DNA of 64,000 bases from the NCBI GenBank assembly GCA_963681505.1, contig OY811974.1, positions 8,580,239 through 8,644,238 on the forward strand. Direction: 5' to 3'. The DNA comes from Eunapius fragilis. Lineage: Eukaryota; Porifera; Demospongiae; Spongillida; Spongillidae. The notes under the pieces were generated by a model that did no database searches, was not told where the DNA came from, and worked only from the letters and a program-made list of their open reading frames with translations. The stretch's first letter is position 1; every line of letters starts with the position of its first letter. The position numbers and the translations under genes were made by a program. Below, piece after piece: positions 35,434-47,282 of this stretch.

Positions 35434-38400
35434 ACTCATGCCATGACCCTACACCAGGGCTGGCTTGCCAAAAATGAATCTGTTCAAAGACACCAATTTT
35501 CCACTTGTTGCTAAGGTAAAGGCATCAGCTATCATCTGGTCACCACCTCTCTAAATTCCATGTACTCCATGTCTTTTATACATTTGGACCTAGTGTGTGT
35601 CGAGAGTGAGTATGTATGTATTGTACGTGTTGTGTGTATGTGTGTGTGTGTGTGTGTACTCCAGTGTATTGCTAGAACTCTTGGGTACATGGGAACCCAT
35701 GGCTGCAGTTGTATGTGAATACAATTACCACTCAATCCATTACAGAGGCCCAGTCTAGCCACTAGGTTAGAAATGATATTCACTGGCAGGCATGCAAGGC
35801 TTCCAACCCCAGTGAAAATGTATGCAGTAAGCCCTTTTCCAGAGTACTAGAACCACACATATAAATCACACGTACCAGGTACACGCGCAACACGCACAAC
35901 ACATACACAGGTACACACACGCAGGCACACACATGCACACACACAGGCACACATGCACACCCACACATACACACACTGGTAGAGTGTTTCCACTTGTTGC
36001 TGAGTTCTATGGACAGAGGCATCAGCTATAGAATGGCCTCTAGCTGTTTGTCACCACCTCCTTACATGTAGCTAATGGATGTCATTTAGATATTGATTGG
36101 GTTGTGTGTGTGCATGTGTGTGTGTGCCAATGTGTGTGACCCCAGATAACAAGAGTTGGTGTCATAAAACCAGCATACTTTCGATCTTTGTGGCCTGGGC
36201 TGGCATGCTGTATGGCCATCATTTGAAGAATTTGAATAACCGTGCAAGTGATACCGCATGATTGTAGTGGTATTGTCCTGTCGTGAAACCCACTTCATGC
36301 ACTTGAAAGTTCATTAAGTAACTGCATGTGAATAGCAATGGACCGCCACACGTTGTTTACATGTATATACTTCCCCCGGTCCATTTAGGCGAGATCTCAT
36401 AAATGGACCAGGGCTAGCTTAATCTGAAACGCAACCCTTCCTTTTTTACTTCTGCACATGCACAGATCTATCAAACATGCATTCCCTTGTACTCAGGATA
36501 GGGGAACAGCACACCCACAGTCGCCTGAGCCCTTTTGGGCAAACAATCAACTATGCCTTGCACACACTGATTGCAAGCTAAGCATGAGGGAGCATTCTGA
36601 CAGAATTAATTGAAACCAGTTGCTCTGATCTGGGGTTGTGTATGTATTTGAGTGTGTGCATGTGTGTATATGTGACCTATGGATATTATTCTGTAGAACC
36701 AAATTAATTGGTTCACCAATGAAGATAAATTAAACAAGAAACAGATTTTAGTAGGCCAATGAGAGTTTTCTGCATGTTGGTAAATACATGTGTGGCTGGA
36801 TTACCATTTGGTTAGCCCACACCTTGATGCTGATCAAGTTATGGTGGTTAGGTCAGGGTAAACTCCCAAAGGGTGCTGCCTGCCATTGATGTATAAACAA
36901 TAACACCTGTAGCAATGAATGTATAAGTACAGCCAATGCACAGGTGGTAAGCTATGCAGCTGGCATTTAGCTGTAAACTGAGTGATTGCAGCCCACCCCT
37001 ACCATCCTTTATATATACATGTGTGACCTGGAACCATACCAGGTGTCAATATTTAAGGGACAGTGTGTTGGATTGGGTATGACTGAAAGTGAGGGAATTA
37101 GTTCAATGGAGGCGAGGCTTTCCCAGACTTTTAGGCTTAGGGTTGAATGTAAGTGCTGCTTTCCCAGGGATGCTCCAGGCTAAAATCTAGGTGTGAAATA
37201 GCTGTGTATTGCGATGTTGCCATGTGCACTTACACACACACATACACACACACAATGGGCAGTCAGTCATTCACATCAACATCAATGCTTTGCTATTGCA
37301 ATTTATTTTGTTTCCTAATTTTCCACCTACATACAAACACAAAACTGCCTTTAGCAGTCATCCTATTAATCACTTTGTATCTAAATTTGTATTTCTATTG
37401 GAGCCTTTGCTTTTTCTAAATTGGCTTGTGTTTCAATGTCCATATTTATGCTAGCTTGCACACACATACACACCACACACAAATTCAAGCATTAGCATAC
37501 TCTTGCTACTGTAGTCACATGTGTTTCTTTGCTCTGGCAATATTATTACCAATTACCAACTGGTCTCTTGTTGCCTTTTGCACTTTTAAACATATGCATG
37601 CACATGCACACACCCACATGCACACACACTGGAGTATGCTTCAATCACAAACATATGTGCATATACACACATAAAAATGGTTTTGGCAGTCATCCATCAT
37701 ACCACACACACACACACACACACACACTTGTAAATTTGTGTTTTAATTTCCCTGTTGTCTCTTGATGCTATGTGCAGATTTAGATGTGACAAGAATGCAC
37801 ACTTATGCACACACGCATGCACGAACAAACACACACACTCACACAAACAAACAAACACACACACACATACACAAGTACAAGCCACTTGTTGCCACCATTC
37901 TGCTCACACTTGTACCTCCAGCATTATAGCCTTACCCTTTAATTCACCTCATAGGCAATTTCCGTTTATTTACTTTTCCACTGCTCTTGTTTGGCTTCCA
38001 CTAATGTACCCATGGCATCCACTAGATGCTCATGTCCCATGATTTTAAGTACTAATTTATCAGGTTGAATAACGCCAGCAGCTTGGTACGTGCTCAACCA
38101 TAGGCCATCACCCACAGCTTTTGTGGTTTTCAATGTACAGCACATGAATCCAGGCTAAGCATCTCCTACGCTACAGATAGATAGATCCAGAGCTGGCTTC
38201 TGTGATTCCATTATAATTATTCACCTTGACCCATCCATGTTGCAACTTGGCTTGTAGAATCGTCTTATGCCATAGGTTGGCTACCCCCACCACAATAGGC
38301 TCAGTGATTTCCATCACTTAAGCTCACCTCAGTGTATTACTGGAAACTTTAGTAAGCCCATGGCTCTTGACCTGTGGTTTATCGAAACCCCTAATATTTA

Positions 38401-41400
38401 AGTAAGTTTTACTAGGATCGTATTTTTCCACTCACCCAATTAATGTCATAACTTCCCATTCCATACCATGCTGTTCTAGCAAACGTATCAACACCAATGC
38501 AGTCTCCTCAGATGCTAATGAGTACCATAGACACCGTTGTGCAAAAAAATCCAGCGCATGGAGGATTGAAAGGCCAATCTTGACTAAGATCAAGCTGATC
38601 ATCTATTGCTTGACTCATATTGTGCAAATCTGTTGCCGAGCTCTCTGGTGGACAGTCCTAAATTTTTTACGTCTTCTGGAATTTGTATCGCATAGCACCT
38701 GTTCCCCCTCACAGAACAAAGATGATTGAGATTTTTAGTAGAAAAGAGTAACAGCCAGTAGGTGTTCGACTGCCGTACGCGTACAAATACACCGGAAAGC
38801 ATCCGCCTCATTAAAAAATGGCTCGGTTTTTAATGTGTACCCGCGAACGCTTATAAATATCGTTTTTCAGTATTATTTATTCCAAAAAAAGTTTGCGGAA
38901 GCGTTCACAGTTGCGGGATAATTCCTATAGCGCACATTATAAAAATGTTCTAAGAAGAGCATCAAAGTTGCCACGTCCAGTTAAAATGTGCGCTTTTTAA
39001 AGTGTGGGCCACTATAACTCCATGATGGAGTGCGTAAGAAAGAAGTTGTAGAGGACATAGGATATGAAAATACTTGAAAAATGGCGAGAAATAAAATGCG
39101 CTAGGTCCGAACCTGGCTACCTGTGTATACGGGTTATTATCGGTTACAGTACTAATGATTCAGAATATTCTGATGTGCCTTTTCTTTGTGCATGTCGGGC
39201 ACCTTGGCAGATCTCTACCACGCTCTTAATTAACATCAGCATATAAACCATCTGAACATCTTCTTCTCCCCAGCACGCACTTCTTTTCCAGCCAACGCGC
39301 CAATTGCCCTTCTGGCTCCTTGAAATTTTGCATCCATGCCAACGAACTGTGGTCTGTTCTTAAAGTGAATTTCTTACCTAAGAAGTAGGGTCGGAAATGA
39401 TGTGTGAACTCCACCACAGCTAATAACTCCTTCCGGGTTACGCAGTACTTTTGCTCTTGTCTGCTGAGCGTGCGACTAGCGTATGCTATTACACTTTCCG
39501 ACCCGTTGCCCTGGATTTGTGAAAGGACCGCCCCTAACCCAACATCGCTTGCATCGGCGCCTAAAATGAATGGTTTTGAGTGGTCAGGGTAAGCGAGGAT
39601 GGGAGAAGACACTAGGCATTTACGAAGATCGTCAAAAGATTTTTGACATGCTGCAGTCCACTCAAAAGGTGCACCCTTTTCGGTTTGATGTTGGAGAGGT
39701 TTGGCAATCAACGCGAAGCTTTTTATGAATCGCCTACAGTAGTTTGCTAGGCCTAAAAATTGATGCAATTCACGCTTGCTACTAGGGGCCGGCCACTTCT
39801 GTATTACTTCGGTTTTGCCAGGATCGGTTGAAATCCCCTTTCAGATACTATATGCTCCAGAAATTTCACCTCCTTTTATAAAAACCTGCACTTTGAAGGT
39901 TTTACGCGCAGACCGGCTTCACTCAGCCTACCCAACAGGCATCCCAGGTTCTGTAAATGCTCCAGCATGTTGCCTCCCACTACCACAATGTCATCAATAT
40001 AGACTAAACACTTCAGCCCATGGAGCACTCTGTCCATTAAACGTTGAAACGTCGCGGAGGCGTTACATAATCCAAACGGCATCATGTTAAATTGGTACAG
40101 ACCTTCTGATGTGTTGAAAGCTGTCTTTTGTCGATCTGTCTCCTCCACCTCTACTTGCCAGTACCCATTTTTTTAGGTCGAGTGTTGTGAACAGTCTGGA
40201 TCCAGCCAAGGTATCTAAAGTGTCATCAACGCGAGGAAAAGGATACGCATCCATTCTGGTTATCGCATTAACCTTTCTGTAATCAACGCAAAATCGAACA
40301 GACCCATCCTTCTTTTTGACAAGTACAATAGGAGAGCTCCAGGGACTATCTATCCGATGCCTGGATCACTCTTAATTCCAGCATGTCTCGAAGTAGTTTT
40401 CTGACTTCCTCCTTCTGAGCATGGGGCATCCTTCGAGGGGGACAGTGAACAGGAGGGGCGTTGCAGTGTCTATTCTGTGCTTTGTAGCGATGGTGTGCCT
40501 TACATCGTTATCGTGCAAGGAGAAAACATCACCATATGCTGACAAAACAGAAAACAATTGCTCTTTCTCAGTGGACAATATATGGTCGCCAACCTCTGAT
40601 ACCATTTTCCATATAGGGTTTCATTGTCTTCCGGGGATAGCTCTGGACTAGGGGTGATACCCACTGAATTTACGTTGATGGGTCTTTGCTCTACCGGCTC
40701 CATCCTAGCGATTAGGTCTCCTTTCTTAAGTACCACTGGTTGCTCGCGTGGGTTGAGCACCCGAATAGGTACAGACTGGTTATTGGGGCATACAAGCGCA
40801 TGAGCGACCATGACTCCATGTCTGCTAGCCACCTCCCCCTCTAAGATCCAAGCACCACTCTCAATCTTTTCCAACGGTGTTACCATTAACTCTAACTCAC
40901 ATCCAGCAGGTACAGTCGTTACTGAGTTGATAACTAACCCAATAGTTCTGGTGTCACCACCTCGCGGACTGTCATCTAGTGGCAGGGAAAAGTCTTTGGG
41001 GGGAAAAGTTATAACTCGCTTGCTGCAGTCAATCATGCAATGGTTTTCCTTCAAAAAATCTAGCCCCAAAATTGCATCAACTTTTACATCGTCCGTAATA
41101 ATAAACTTGGCATTTAACTGCTTACCTTTCACTGATATTGGGATGAGACTGTAGCCTCTTACCGATAGCTTGTTCTCGTTGACCCCAACTAGCGTCTGTC
41201 CAGTCCACTCCTGTAGCGTTTGCACGAGACCACCAGCCACTATCTTCGTCCATACATTGCCGTGCAGGAGGGAAATTGCAGCTCCTGTATCAAATAAGCA
41301 TTCTACGGGGATGGTATTGATCGATACTACAATACGAAAACTCGCACCACACGTTGCGGATAGTGTTGTAAAGTTACAGTGTTGTCTGGGGCTTTTACAT

Positions 41401-43920
41401 GTCTCCCCTCATGTGGCTGGCCCGTGCCACCGAGGGACTGGAGTTTCCCTGATGCTCTGTGGAGCGGTTTCTACACGCCTGGGAAGTGTGGCCATTCTCA
41501 CCGCAGTTCCAACACACCACAGGTCTTTGCGGCTTTCCACCTCCGCTCCTCTCTGACTTTGACATGGGACGGGAATTATCCCTTGAGCTCAGTCCTCGAA
41601 ATCTGGGTACGCTTTATCAGAAAGAACCCTCAGAGAATCGCCGAAAGAGGCCCAGTCCTCGTCTCGTCGTTTCGACCTCGTCTGTAGCTCCGCGACGTAC
41701 AGGTCCTTCCTGCTATCGGGAACGAAACGTTTTTTTAATGCTTTGACGCACTCACCGTAATCGTCTCTTTCAGTTCCTAGCAGTTTCGTGAAGGCAGTCT
41801 GTGCCTTTCCTGTTAAACATACGCGTAACCATTTCAGCTTCTCACCGCCAGTTTCCCATTTGTTGATCACCGCGACACTTTCGAAATGGCTCAACCATTT
41901 GTCCCAATCTCCCGCCTCGCCACTGAACGGCTCGGGAAATAGTACTGGTTTTGCCATCCTGCCGACTATGCCAGTGTAACGTTTCTTAGATCAACAGATA
42001 TATAATCAAGAGCAGTTACATAGCACGTGTCTGTACATACAAAAATAGAGGTTTATATATCTAACAGTCAGGTGAGAGTTCAGGGTGCAGACATGTAGGG
42101 TGCGCGTCTCAGACATGTACAGAGCCTGCGATGCACAGCTGACGTCACTATTACACTTGTATACATGACATTATGCACTGATATACTTATAATACTCTAT
42201 AAGCCATATGTTGGTGCACCCCAGAAGTTTGGGACAAGTAAATAAAAAGCCTTCTCTATGAGAAAGTTGGTGGGATATATAATTTGAAGGCAGTGGTGGT
42301 ATAAAAAGCAAGGAAACAAAGGTCTGTAATAGTAAGGGAAAATGTCATATAGTCCTATATTTAGCCCGTTTGTAGCATATACTATGTTCGTGTGCTAACA
42401 TTTTCCCTTACTATTACAGACCCCTGTTTCCTTGCTTTTTACACCACCGTTGCCTTCAAATCTTATATCCCACCAACTTTCTCATAGAGGTTTTTTATTT
42501 ACTTGTTTCATTCATTTTTTTCTTTTTTCGTGCACATTGATCCGTAATGTTCAGCCACCAATGTCACTATATTATAAACCACGCTTAGTAAAAGTAGGTA
42601 GCGACATTTACATACCTTTGAATAAATTTATCGATATCACTCTTTCGACGGCCCCGTTTGGTTTTGCAGGGTACGCTTAGCCTTCCCGTACCGCACTCTC
42701 TTCGCCAAGCGAGCAGATTCAGGACTCTCCCAATAACGTTGCCTTTTAGCGGACCGTTTCTTCATTGGGTCTCCTTGATACCGCCATTTTTACTTTAAGA
42801 TATCTAAAATGTTATCTAATTATGCGTCTTACATATACCGTATAGTCGATTGTTTACCAAAATATAACATCGACTATTTTGCATGAAAGCGGCTCTTCCA
42901 GCCTATTCTGAAGCTATTGGTGAAATTTATAAGTGTTCCTATCCCGAGTTATGCGTTGCCAAGAAGAAGAAGAAGTCCGGGACTGGGTACGAGGGCGGGC
43001 AGTACCATTTTGTTCTCTACAACCGCTCGGTTCTGCGACATAAAACAAAGACGAAACTGCTCATTTTTGGCTTCTAGTTAGATTGCTATAAAAAGTTTAA
43101 TGATCCGATCGTCGGGAGTCTTGTTAGAGACGGGTCGCGTATTTTTAATGAGTTCATAGTCGGAGTCAAATCCTGTATGGAAGTTTCTAGCGAAACTTCC
43201 GATAGCTGAACTATCGATCAGAATCACAACTTCCATTGGCTGCCGGAGCGGTTGTAGTGTTGTTGCGTCCTTGGGTATTGTGTCTAGCTATTGTATTGTG
43301 TTAATTTCCAACCAAGCGTATAACGCAATATCATAATATTCTCCTAGGGGTTCGAATGCTCCAATATAATAAGCAGCACAAATGTATTGTATCCCCAATC
43401 GATACAACACAATAAACAATTCCACTATACGCATGAGGAAGCCCTAATCCATTGTACGTGGCATGGGTTCGGATTCCACCCTCGTCGCCAATGTAATATT
43501 TGCTGAACACGCACAGATAGATCCATTTTCCCGCTAATAGTCCAATAATTTACCATACTGATGAATGTTTCACTTACCAAAACTTGCGATGATATTTCGT
43601 GAGCCTAAAGTTAGGTCTTGATCTATAGACGTCACAATAATGTTGTATTTATTTGCAACATGTGTGACTTGGTGGACATAAACACACGGTGAAGTAGTGC
43701 AGACAGTTAAACCTGCACCGACAGAGCTGTCAGAGCCAACAACTCTAACGATGTACCAGGTCACATTGTCTTCCTGTAAGGAATGTAATATCAAAGATAA
43801 TGCCAACAGATACATGTACGAATGTTTACCACAGGCATCCAGGATATCTCAAGTTGTCGAAGGGTGTTGTCTTGGTTGAGAACAGATATAACCTGAATAT
43901 TCCTCAAGGAGATTATTTCT
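33928..43920 (-). CDS. Single-pass receptor: FN3-like domain, TM helix, two ITIM-like motifs
   Basis: Minus-strand exons: 43920-43830 and 43773-43578 (together one fibronectin-III-like domain, with LEISWMP, VTWYIVRV and NKYNIIVTSID); 35154-34888 (a second extracellular domain with several Cys, N-glycosylation sequons and LQGLPGGQMYYCKAA); 34178-33928 (TM helix and tail, TAA stop). Both extracellular domains are bounded by phase-1 introns, as is usual for shuffled domains, and all joins keep frame. The tail of about 50 residues has SVYEMV and SAYGIV, each fitting the ITIM consensus (S/I/V/L)xYxx(I/V/L), with tyrosines 22 residues apart; the second is at the very end. Such pairs recruit SH2 phosphatases in vertebrates; that role here is inference. 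Signal-peptide exons upstream of 43920 were not found. The intron 35155-43577 contains a Ty3/Gypsy fossil. It cannot be excluded that this intron hides further exons, or that the two halves belong to different genes. Confidence 0.65.
35231..35369. mobile_element. Small fold-back element with about 50-bp arms
   Basis: The arm 35231-35280 (AAAGGCATTGCTTCGCCATT and onward) is repeated inverted at 35321-35369. It lies next to a (CA)n tract, in the receptor's large intron. Confidence 0.75.
35377..35427. repeat. (CA)n microsatellite
   Basis: An uninterrupted CA run directly after the fold-back element. Confidence 0.95.
35430..39225. other. Intronic stretch, CA/TG-rich, no exon recognised
   Basis: Several short CA/TG tracts occur (35640-35660, 35880-35975, 37225-37250, 37700-37730, 37850-37870). 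No additional receptor exon or other gene was convincingly found on either strand. Confidence 0.4.
39226..41240 (-). pseudogene. Pol region (PR-RT-RNase H) of the Ty3/Gypsy fossil
   Basis: The protease-side segment contains DAILGLDFL. The reverse transcriptase segment contains YQFNMMPFGLCNASATFQRL and LVYIDDIVV. The RNase H segment contains FLGLANYCRRFI, PFILGADASDVGLGAVLSQ and FTLRTDHSSLAW. All are standard Ty3/Gypsy blocks. Integrase is not seen. Confidence 0.8.
41589..41957 (-). CDS. Gag part of the Ty3/Gypsy fossil
   Basis: The frame opens MAKPVLFPEPFSGEAGDWDK and continues with a WLRVCLTGKAQTAFTKL block, matching the retrotransposon gag fold of Ty3/Gypsy elements. It is a fossil part only. 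Confidence 0.75.
   Translation of the reverse strand: MAKPVLFPEPFSGEAGDWDKWLSHFESVAVINKWETGGEKLKWLRVCLTGKAQTAFTKLLGTERDDYGECVKALKKRFVPDSRKDLYVAELQTRSKRRDEDWASFGDSLRVLSDKAYPDFED
42234..42506. mobile_element. Palindromic MITE, about 125-bp arms
   Basis: The arms run from ACAAGTAAATAAAAAGCC to its reverse complement TTTTTTATTTACTTGT. They contain AGAAAGTTGGTGGGATATA and GTAATAGTAAGGGAAAATGT in both orientations. One-arm copies occur at 2552, 25463, about 32516 and 33001-33500. It is non-coding and of unknown superfamily. Confidence 0.8.
42820..43220. repeat. Third, diverged copy of a segment found at 3100-3430 and 26000-26320
   Basis: Shared blocks are CAGCC(A/T)ATTCTGAAGCT, GTTATGCGT, GACTGGGTACG, TTGTTCTCTACAACCGC, TGCGACATAAAAC and GATCCGATCGTC. 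In all three copies one plus frame reads SGTGY...FVLYNR..LRHKT, then an RVFN/RIFN block. This hints at a decayed coding repeat. No known protein was recognised. Confidence 0.6.
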
Positions 43921-44865
43921 ACAAGTAAGAGATGGACATACTGTGAGGTTCATAGCACTAAGCATATACCTTTGTATGAAGAACATTTATAGTTTATAAG
44001 TCGAACTATGTTCATGGGAATATGTGCATGCATAAATTATTATTATGTGCCCATTAAAGCCGCTTCCGCAAAAAACACCTCAAACCGCCGCATCGAACCG
44101 CACTAATCTAGCTCATTCGGGCTCCATCCGCTTCGTTGGAGCCCGCAACAGAAATTTGATATTCATAGCAAACTGGATCGAGTCGGTTTGGTGTGGTCTT
44201 GGCTGGACCGCATGTTAAAATTGCAGCGTTGCTGATGTGCGTTAATTCACATGGAACTATAAAACGCACCGTATATACAGAGCGGGAATAATTTACTTCT
44301 GGATCATGGACATGGTTTTTTTTTTTTTAACTTTGGTGCTCCCAAGTCTTGCTATAACCGTTCTCAATGCACATATGTGCGTGCAATCCTCTGGTAGATT
44401 GATTTGTTACGGCTGACCCTATCGAGTTGGAGCAGGATTAGCCGCTCCCTATACTAGTGTAAGGATCTCTCCAATTCCATAGCGGCCACCTTAACGTAAT
44501 TGTCTCGATCTAGATTGCTATAATTATATATTTTTAATATTAAAAATTTCATATGGCAAAAAGGAACACAAATTTGTGTAACTCTAAGTATGTAGTGTTC
44601 TCCTAGAAAGGTTAGCTGTGATATTAGCATGAACCGGCCGAATTTTGAAGGTGAAATCCACCAAAAAAGACTATTCTAGCTATACAATTCAAATGAATAA
44701 TGATTTATTGTGTACATGTATATAGTAAAGATCAGTGAATTATAAACACCTATTTAGTGGACAAAACTGCCATAAATTTCATCACGATAAGCCATTCATG
44801 AGCCGGCCTGCTATATGTATATATGGAACGTTCTATGAGAAAATGGGTCTTGTGGATTTATAGAT
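43921..44865. other. Stretch without a recognised gene
   Basis: The upstream (5') exons of the minus-strand receptor should lie here or further right. None could be placed. The sequence is A+T-rich. Confidence 0.35.
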
Positions 44866-45133
44866 ACAGGGGCTGCTCGGTTGAGCGGAAAATGACACCA
44901 CGCTGTAGCGAAAATATAAATTTTTCATCGTACGACTATGCAATTTGAGGTCGATTTTACCGTGGTACGGCTACGTCAACAAAGCCCTTACGTAAACATA
45001 TTCATTATGGTAACAGCAAATTGGTTTGCCGTTACCATGGAAATTGACCTCAAATTGCATTGTGGTGCGATGAATAACTTTACTTTTTCGCTCCGGCGAG
45101 GTGACATTTTCCGCTCAACTGAGCAGCCCTTGT
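44866..45133. mobile_element. hAT-type MITE, palindromic (CAGGGGCTGCTC ends)
   Basis: The left end CAGGGGCTGCTCGGTTGAGC matches, inverted, the right end GCTCAACTGAGCAGCCCTTG. Similarity continues for over 80 bp inward on each side. CAGGG termini are typical of hAT elements. The flanks TATAGATA and TATAGCAC could be a decayed 8-bp target duplication. Confidence 0.7.
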
Positions 45134-45549
45134 ATAGCACAATAATCAAATCGATAAATCTCCCGAAATATTAATGCTATCGGGTTTCTATATTTAAAAA
45201 AAAAAAAATACCACACCGTTACTGTATGTTAAAAATCCAGTTTGGTGTCTTACATTTGGGGTACCGGTCCGATACCCCATATGGTTCAAAACGGCCACAT
45301 CATTAGGTAGGAGCGTCCAAATCGGTTCAAAATCGGCATGTACGTAGAAGGGTCCTGTCGCTTGATTTGTTCTGTGCGTTTATCCGTTACGGAGATATAG
45401 CTGTGCAAAGTGCGTGCACGGTTTCCGCTCTATTCGCGCCAATGATTTCGACACTCGGCTCCCATACATTACATCATTGTTTGGGGTAGGGTGGAATTAG
45501 AGGTGATGCATGCGCAGTTCATGATTTATTGGGGAGCATCTTGCTAAAC

Positions 45550-45625
45550 TAGTCTCGTACCCAGATCATTCTCGCAGCAGCGGGTGGATTATACATCACC
45601 ACTACCCGAGAAATAGTCTGGCCAA
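45550..45625. mobile_element. One end of a MULE-like MITE (TAGTCTCGTACCC family)
   Basis: TAGTCTCGTACCCAGATC is followed by a CAGCAGCGGGTGGATTATAC block that resembles the 1175 and 10258 copies. The partner arm is degraded or missing. Confidence 0.65.
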
Positions 45626-45904
45626 ATGCCTCAACAAAGTTGTTCCGATAGGAATTGACGTAAAAGAGTGCTGTGTGACGTCTTATTTCTACTTCGGTGT
45701 TTGTCAAGCACGTTTCATTAAGAATGAAAGCTGCAAGTGCAGTTTTAAATTGCAAGGATATAGAAGGCTGCTCGTAGGCTTATTGCTCTAACTCCATTAC
45801 ATCATTTATCAAAGGTGTACTCAAGACTGGAAATGCTTGGTTTCTGTCTATACACCACCAGCACTGTTAAACTGCTTGATATCATTGGCAGTGGCGTCCG
45901 CATA

Positions 45905-46002
45905 GGGGGGGGGGGGGCATTTGGGGCAGATGCCCTCCCCCTCCCCGCTATTTGGCGCCCCCTCCCCGCTATATGGCGCCCCCCCCCCCCCCCCCCCCCC
46001 CC
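45905..46002. repeat. G- and C-homopolymer tracts with CCCCGCTAT(T/A)TGGCG repeats
   Basis: A G run near 45906-45917 and a C run of about 22 near 45979-46002 flank two copies of CCCCTCCCCGCTATTTGGCG. The lengths of such runs are unreliable in assemblies. Confidence 0.8.
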
Positions 46003-46019
46003 GCACACACGCACACAAT

Positions 46020-47282
46020 CCTCGTCGATTAATAACTGAAGCGCCTCTGTCTGAAGTTACCGCCCGTATTACATCATTCAAAATATATCGTTGATTTCGA
46101 ATACAATGTCGAACACAAAGCGAAAACTTATAGCGGGGCTGAGAATCGAAATCTATAAGTTGCAACGTCAACTGCATTCAAGCGCGCAATCCGTTGCATC
46201 GATAACGTAGTGTTTTGCACCATCGAGCTCGAGCGAGCCTGTTTCTCTGCGTCGCCAGGTCAACCATGGAGCGCGCAATGCAAGCCTAAATAAAATCAAT
46301 CATAATATTCCCTTATGATCCTTCATGAACCATACTCAGTTCTGTTTCGTCAGTTGCACATATTTGCCTCCGATGTCTCCTGTCTCTGAACCGACGGCGT
46401 CAATTAAAAATCCATCTCATACCATTGTATCCTGTAATTGTTTCTTCTTTTCCATGTTCACTAATCGATCGTCCGCGGCCGGATACTCTTGCATCGACAC
46501 TAATTAGTGGTGATGGGAACGTTTTCCTAATATTTTCCGCTTGATAAAATTTGGTTGCACGCTTCCAAATACTAGTTGCAGCTGCGAGAGAAGCTTTTCT
46601 ACCTTACACCATCTGAGAAAAATGGCTATGTTCCTCTATGAACTGTAGATAGCTTTCTTAGCTAGTACTTATGAATTTCATTACGCACATCAGTAAACTA
46701 CGACACAGCGGTCGAGTTCTTTCTCAAGATGTACCCATGATGAATAGAACTATCAAATCTGCTTATGGAGTAGGGATAGTTTCACAATCTAGCCATACTG
46801 TTATTTTGTGTGCCTCATAGATTAGTCAGAGCCACTCCCCCTTGGCAACCCTGGCCTCTGTATGATTAGCACCCCCCACTCCCCCCCTTTTGAAACACCT
46901 AGGGACGCCATTGATTGGTATTGTTCATATTGTCAAAACACGGATTGAAGAGTCAACGAAGTGAATGCCGACAAGCTATGTGAGTTACACTTCAGCTATT
47001 ATGTTAGTCATAAATTTATTATATTCTTTATTGTTGCAGGGCTTTATCTGCAGTCGGCCACCTCATAACTTGTTGAATTCATCAGATCATGACCATGTTC
47101 CTATTAAATAAAACAATCCAACTCTCCTAGTACTAAGTTTATGTTTTGTCACTTTTTTTTTACCCATGCCTTTACCATTACATCAACCTTCTAGTCCACA
47201 CGTGTCTACTCTACCTATTTCATTTAGCGTGGATTGTGATCTTGCACAGTCAACACCCATTCCAACTATGCGAAGAGGTGTA
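46020..47282. other. Intergenic stretch, no gene seen
   Basis: Only a 35-codon ORF starting at 46106 stands out. It has no recognisable motif and is not called. Confidence 0.35.

Larger units (their letters stand above)
39226..42172 (-). mobile_element. Ty3/Gypsy LTR-retrotransposon fossil, truncated
   Basis: The order on the minus strand is gag, protease region, reverse transcriptase, RNase H. The integrase part and the 3' end are absent, so it is 3'-truncated. A TGTAAC...-type end near 41973 is followed inward by a TGGCATAGTCGGCAGGAT sequence resembling a primer-binding site, so 41973 to about 42172 may be the 5' LTR. The internal region carries several breaks. It lies in the same orientation inside the large intron of the receptor gene. 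Confidence 0.75.
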
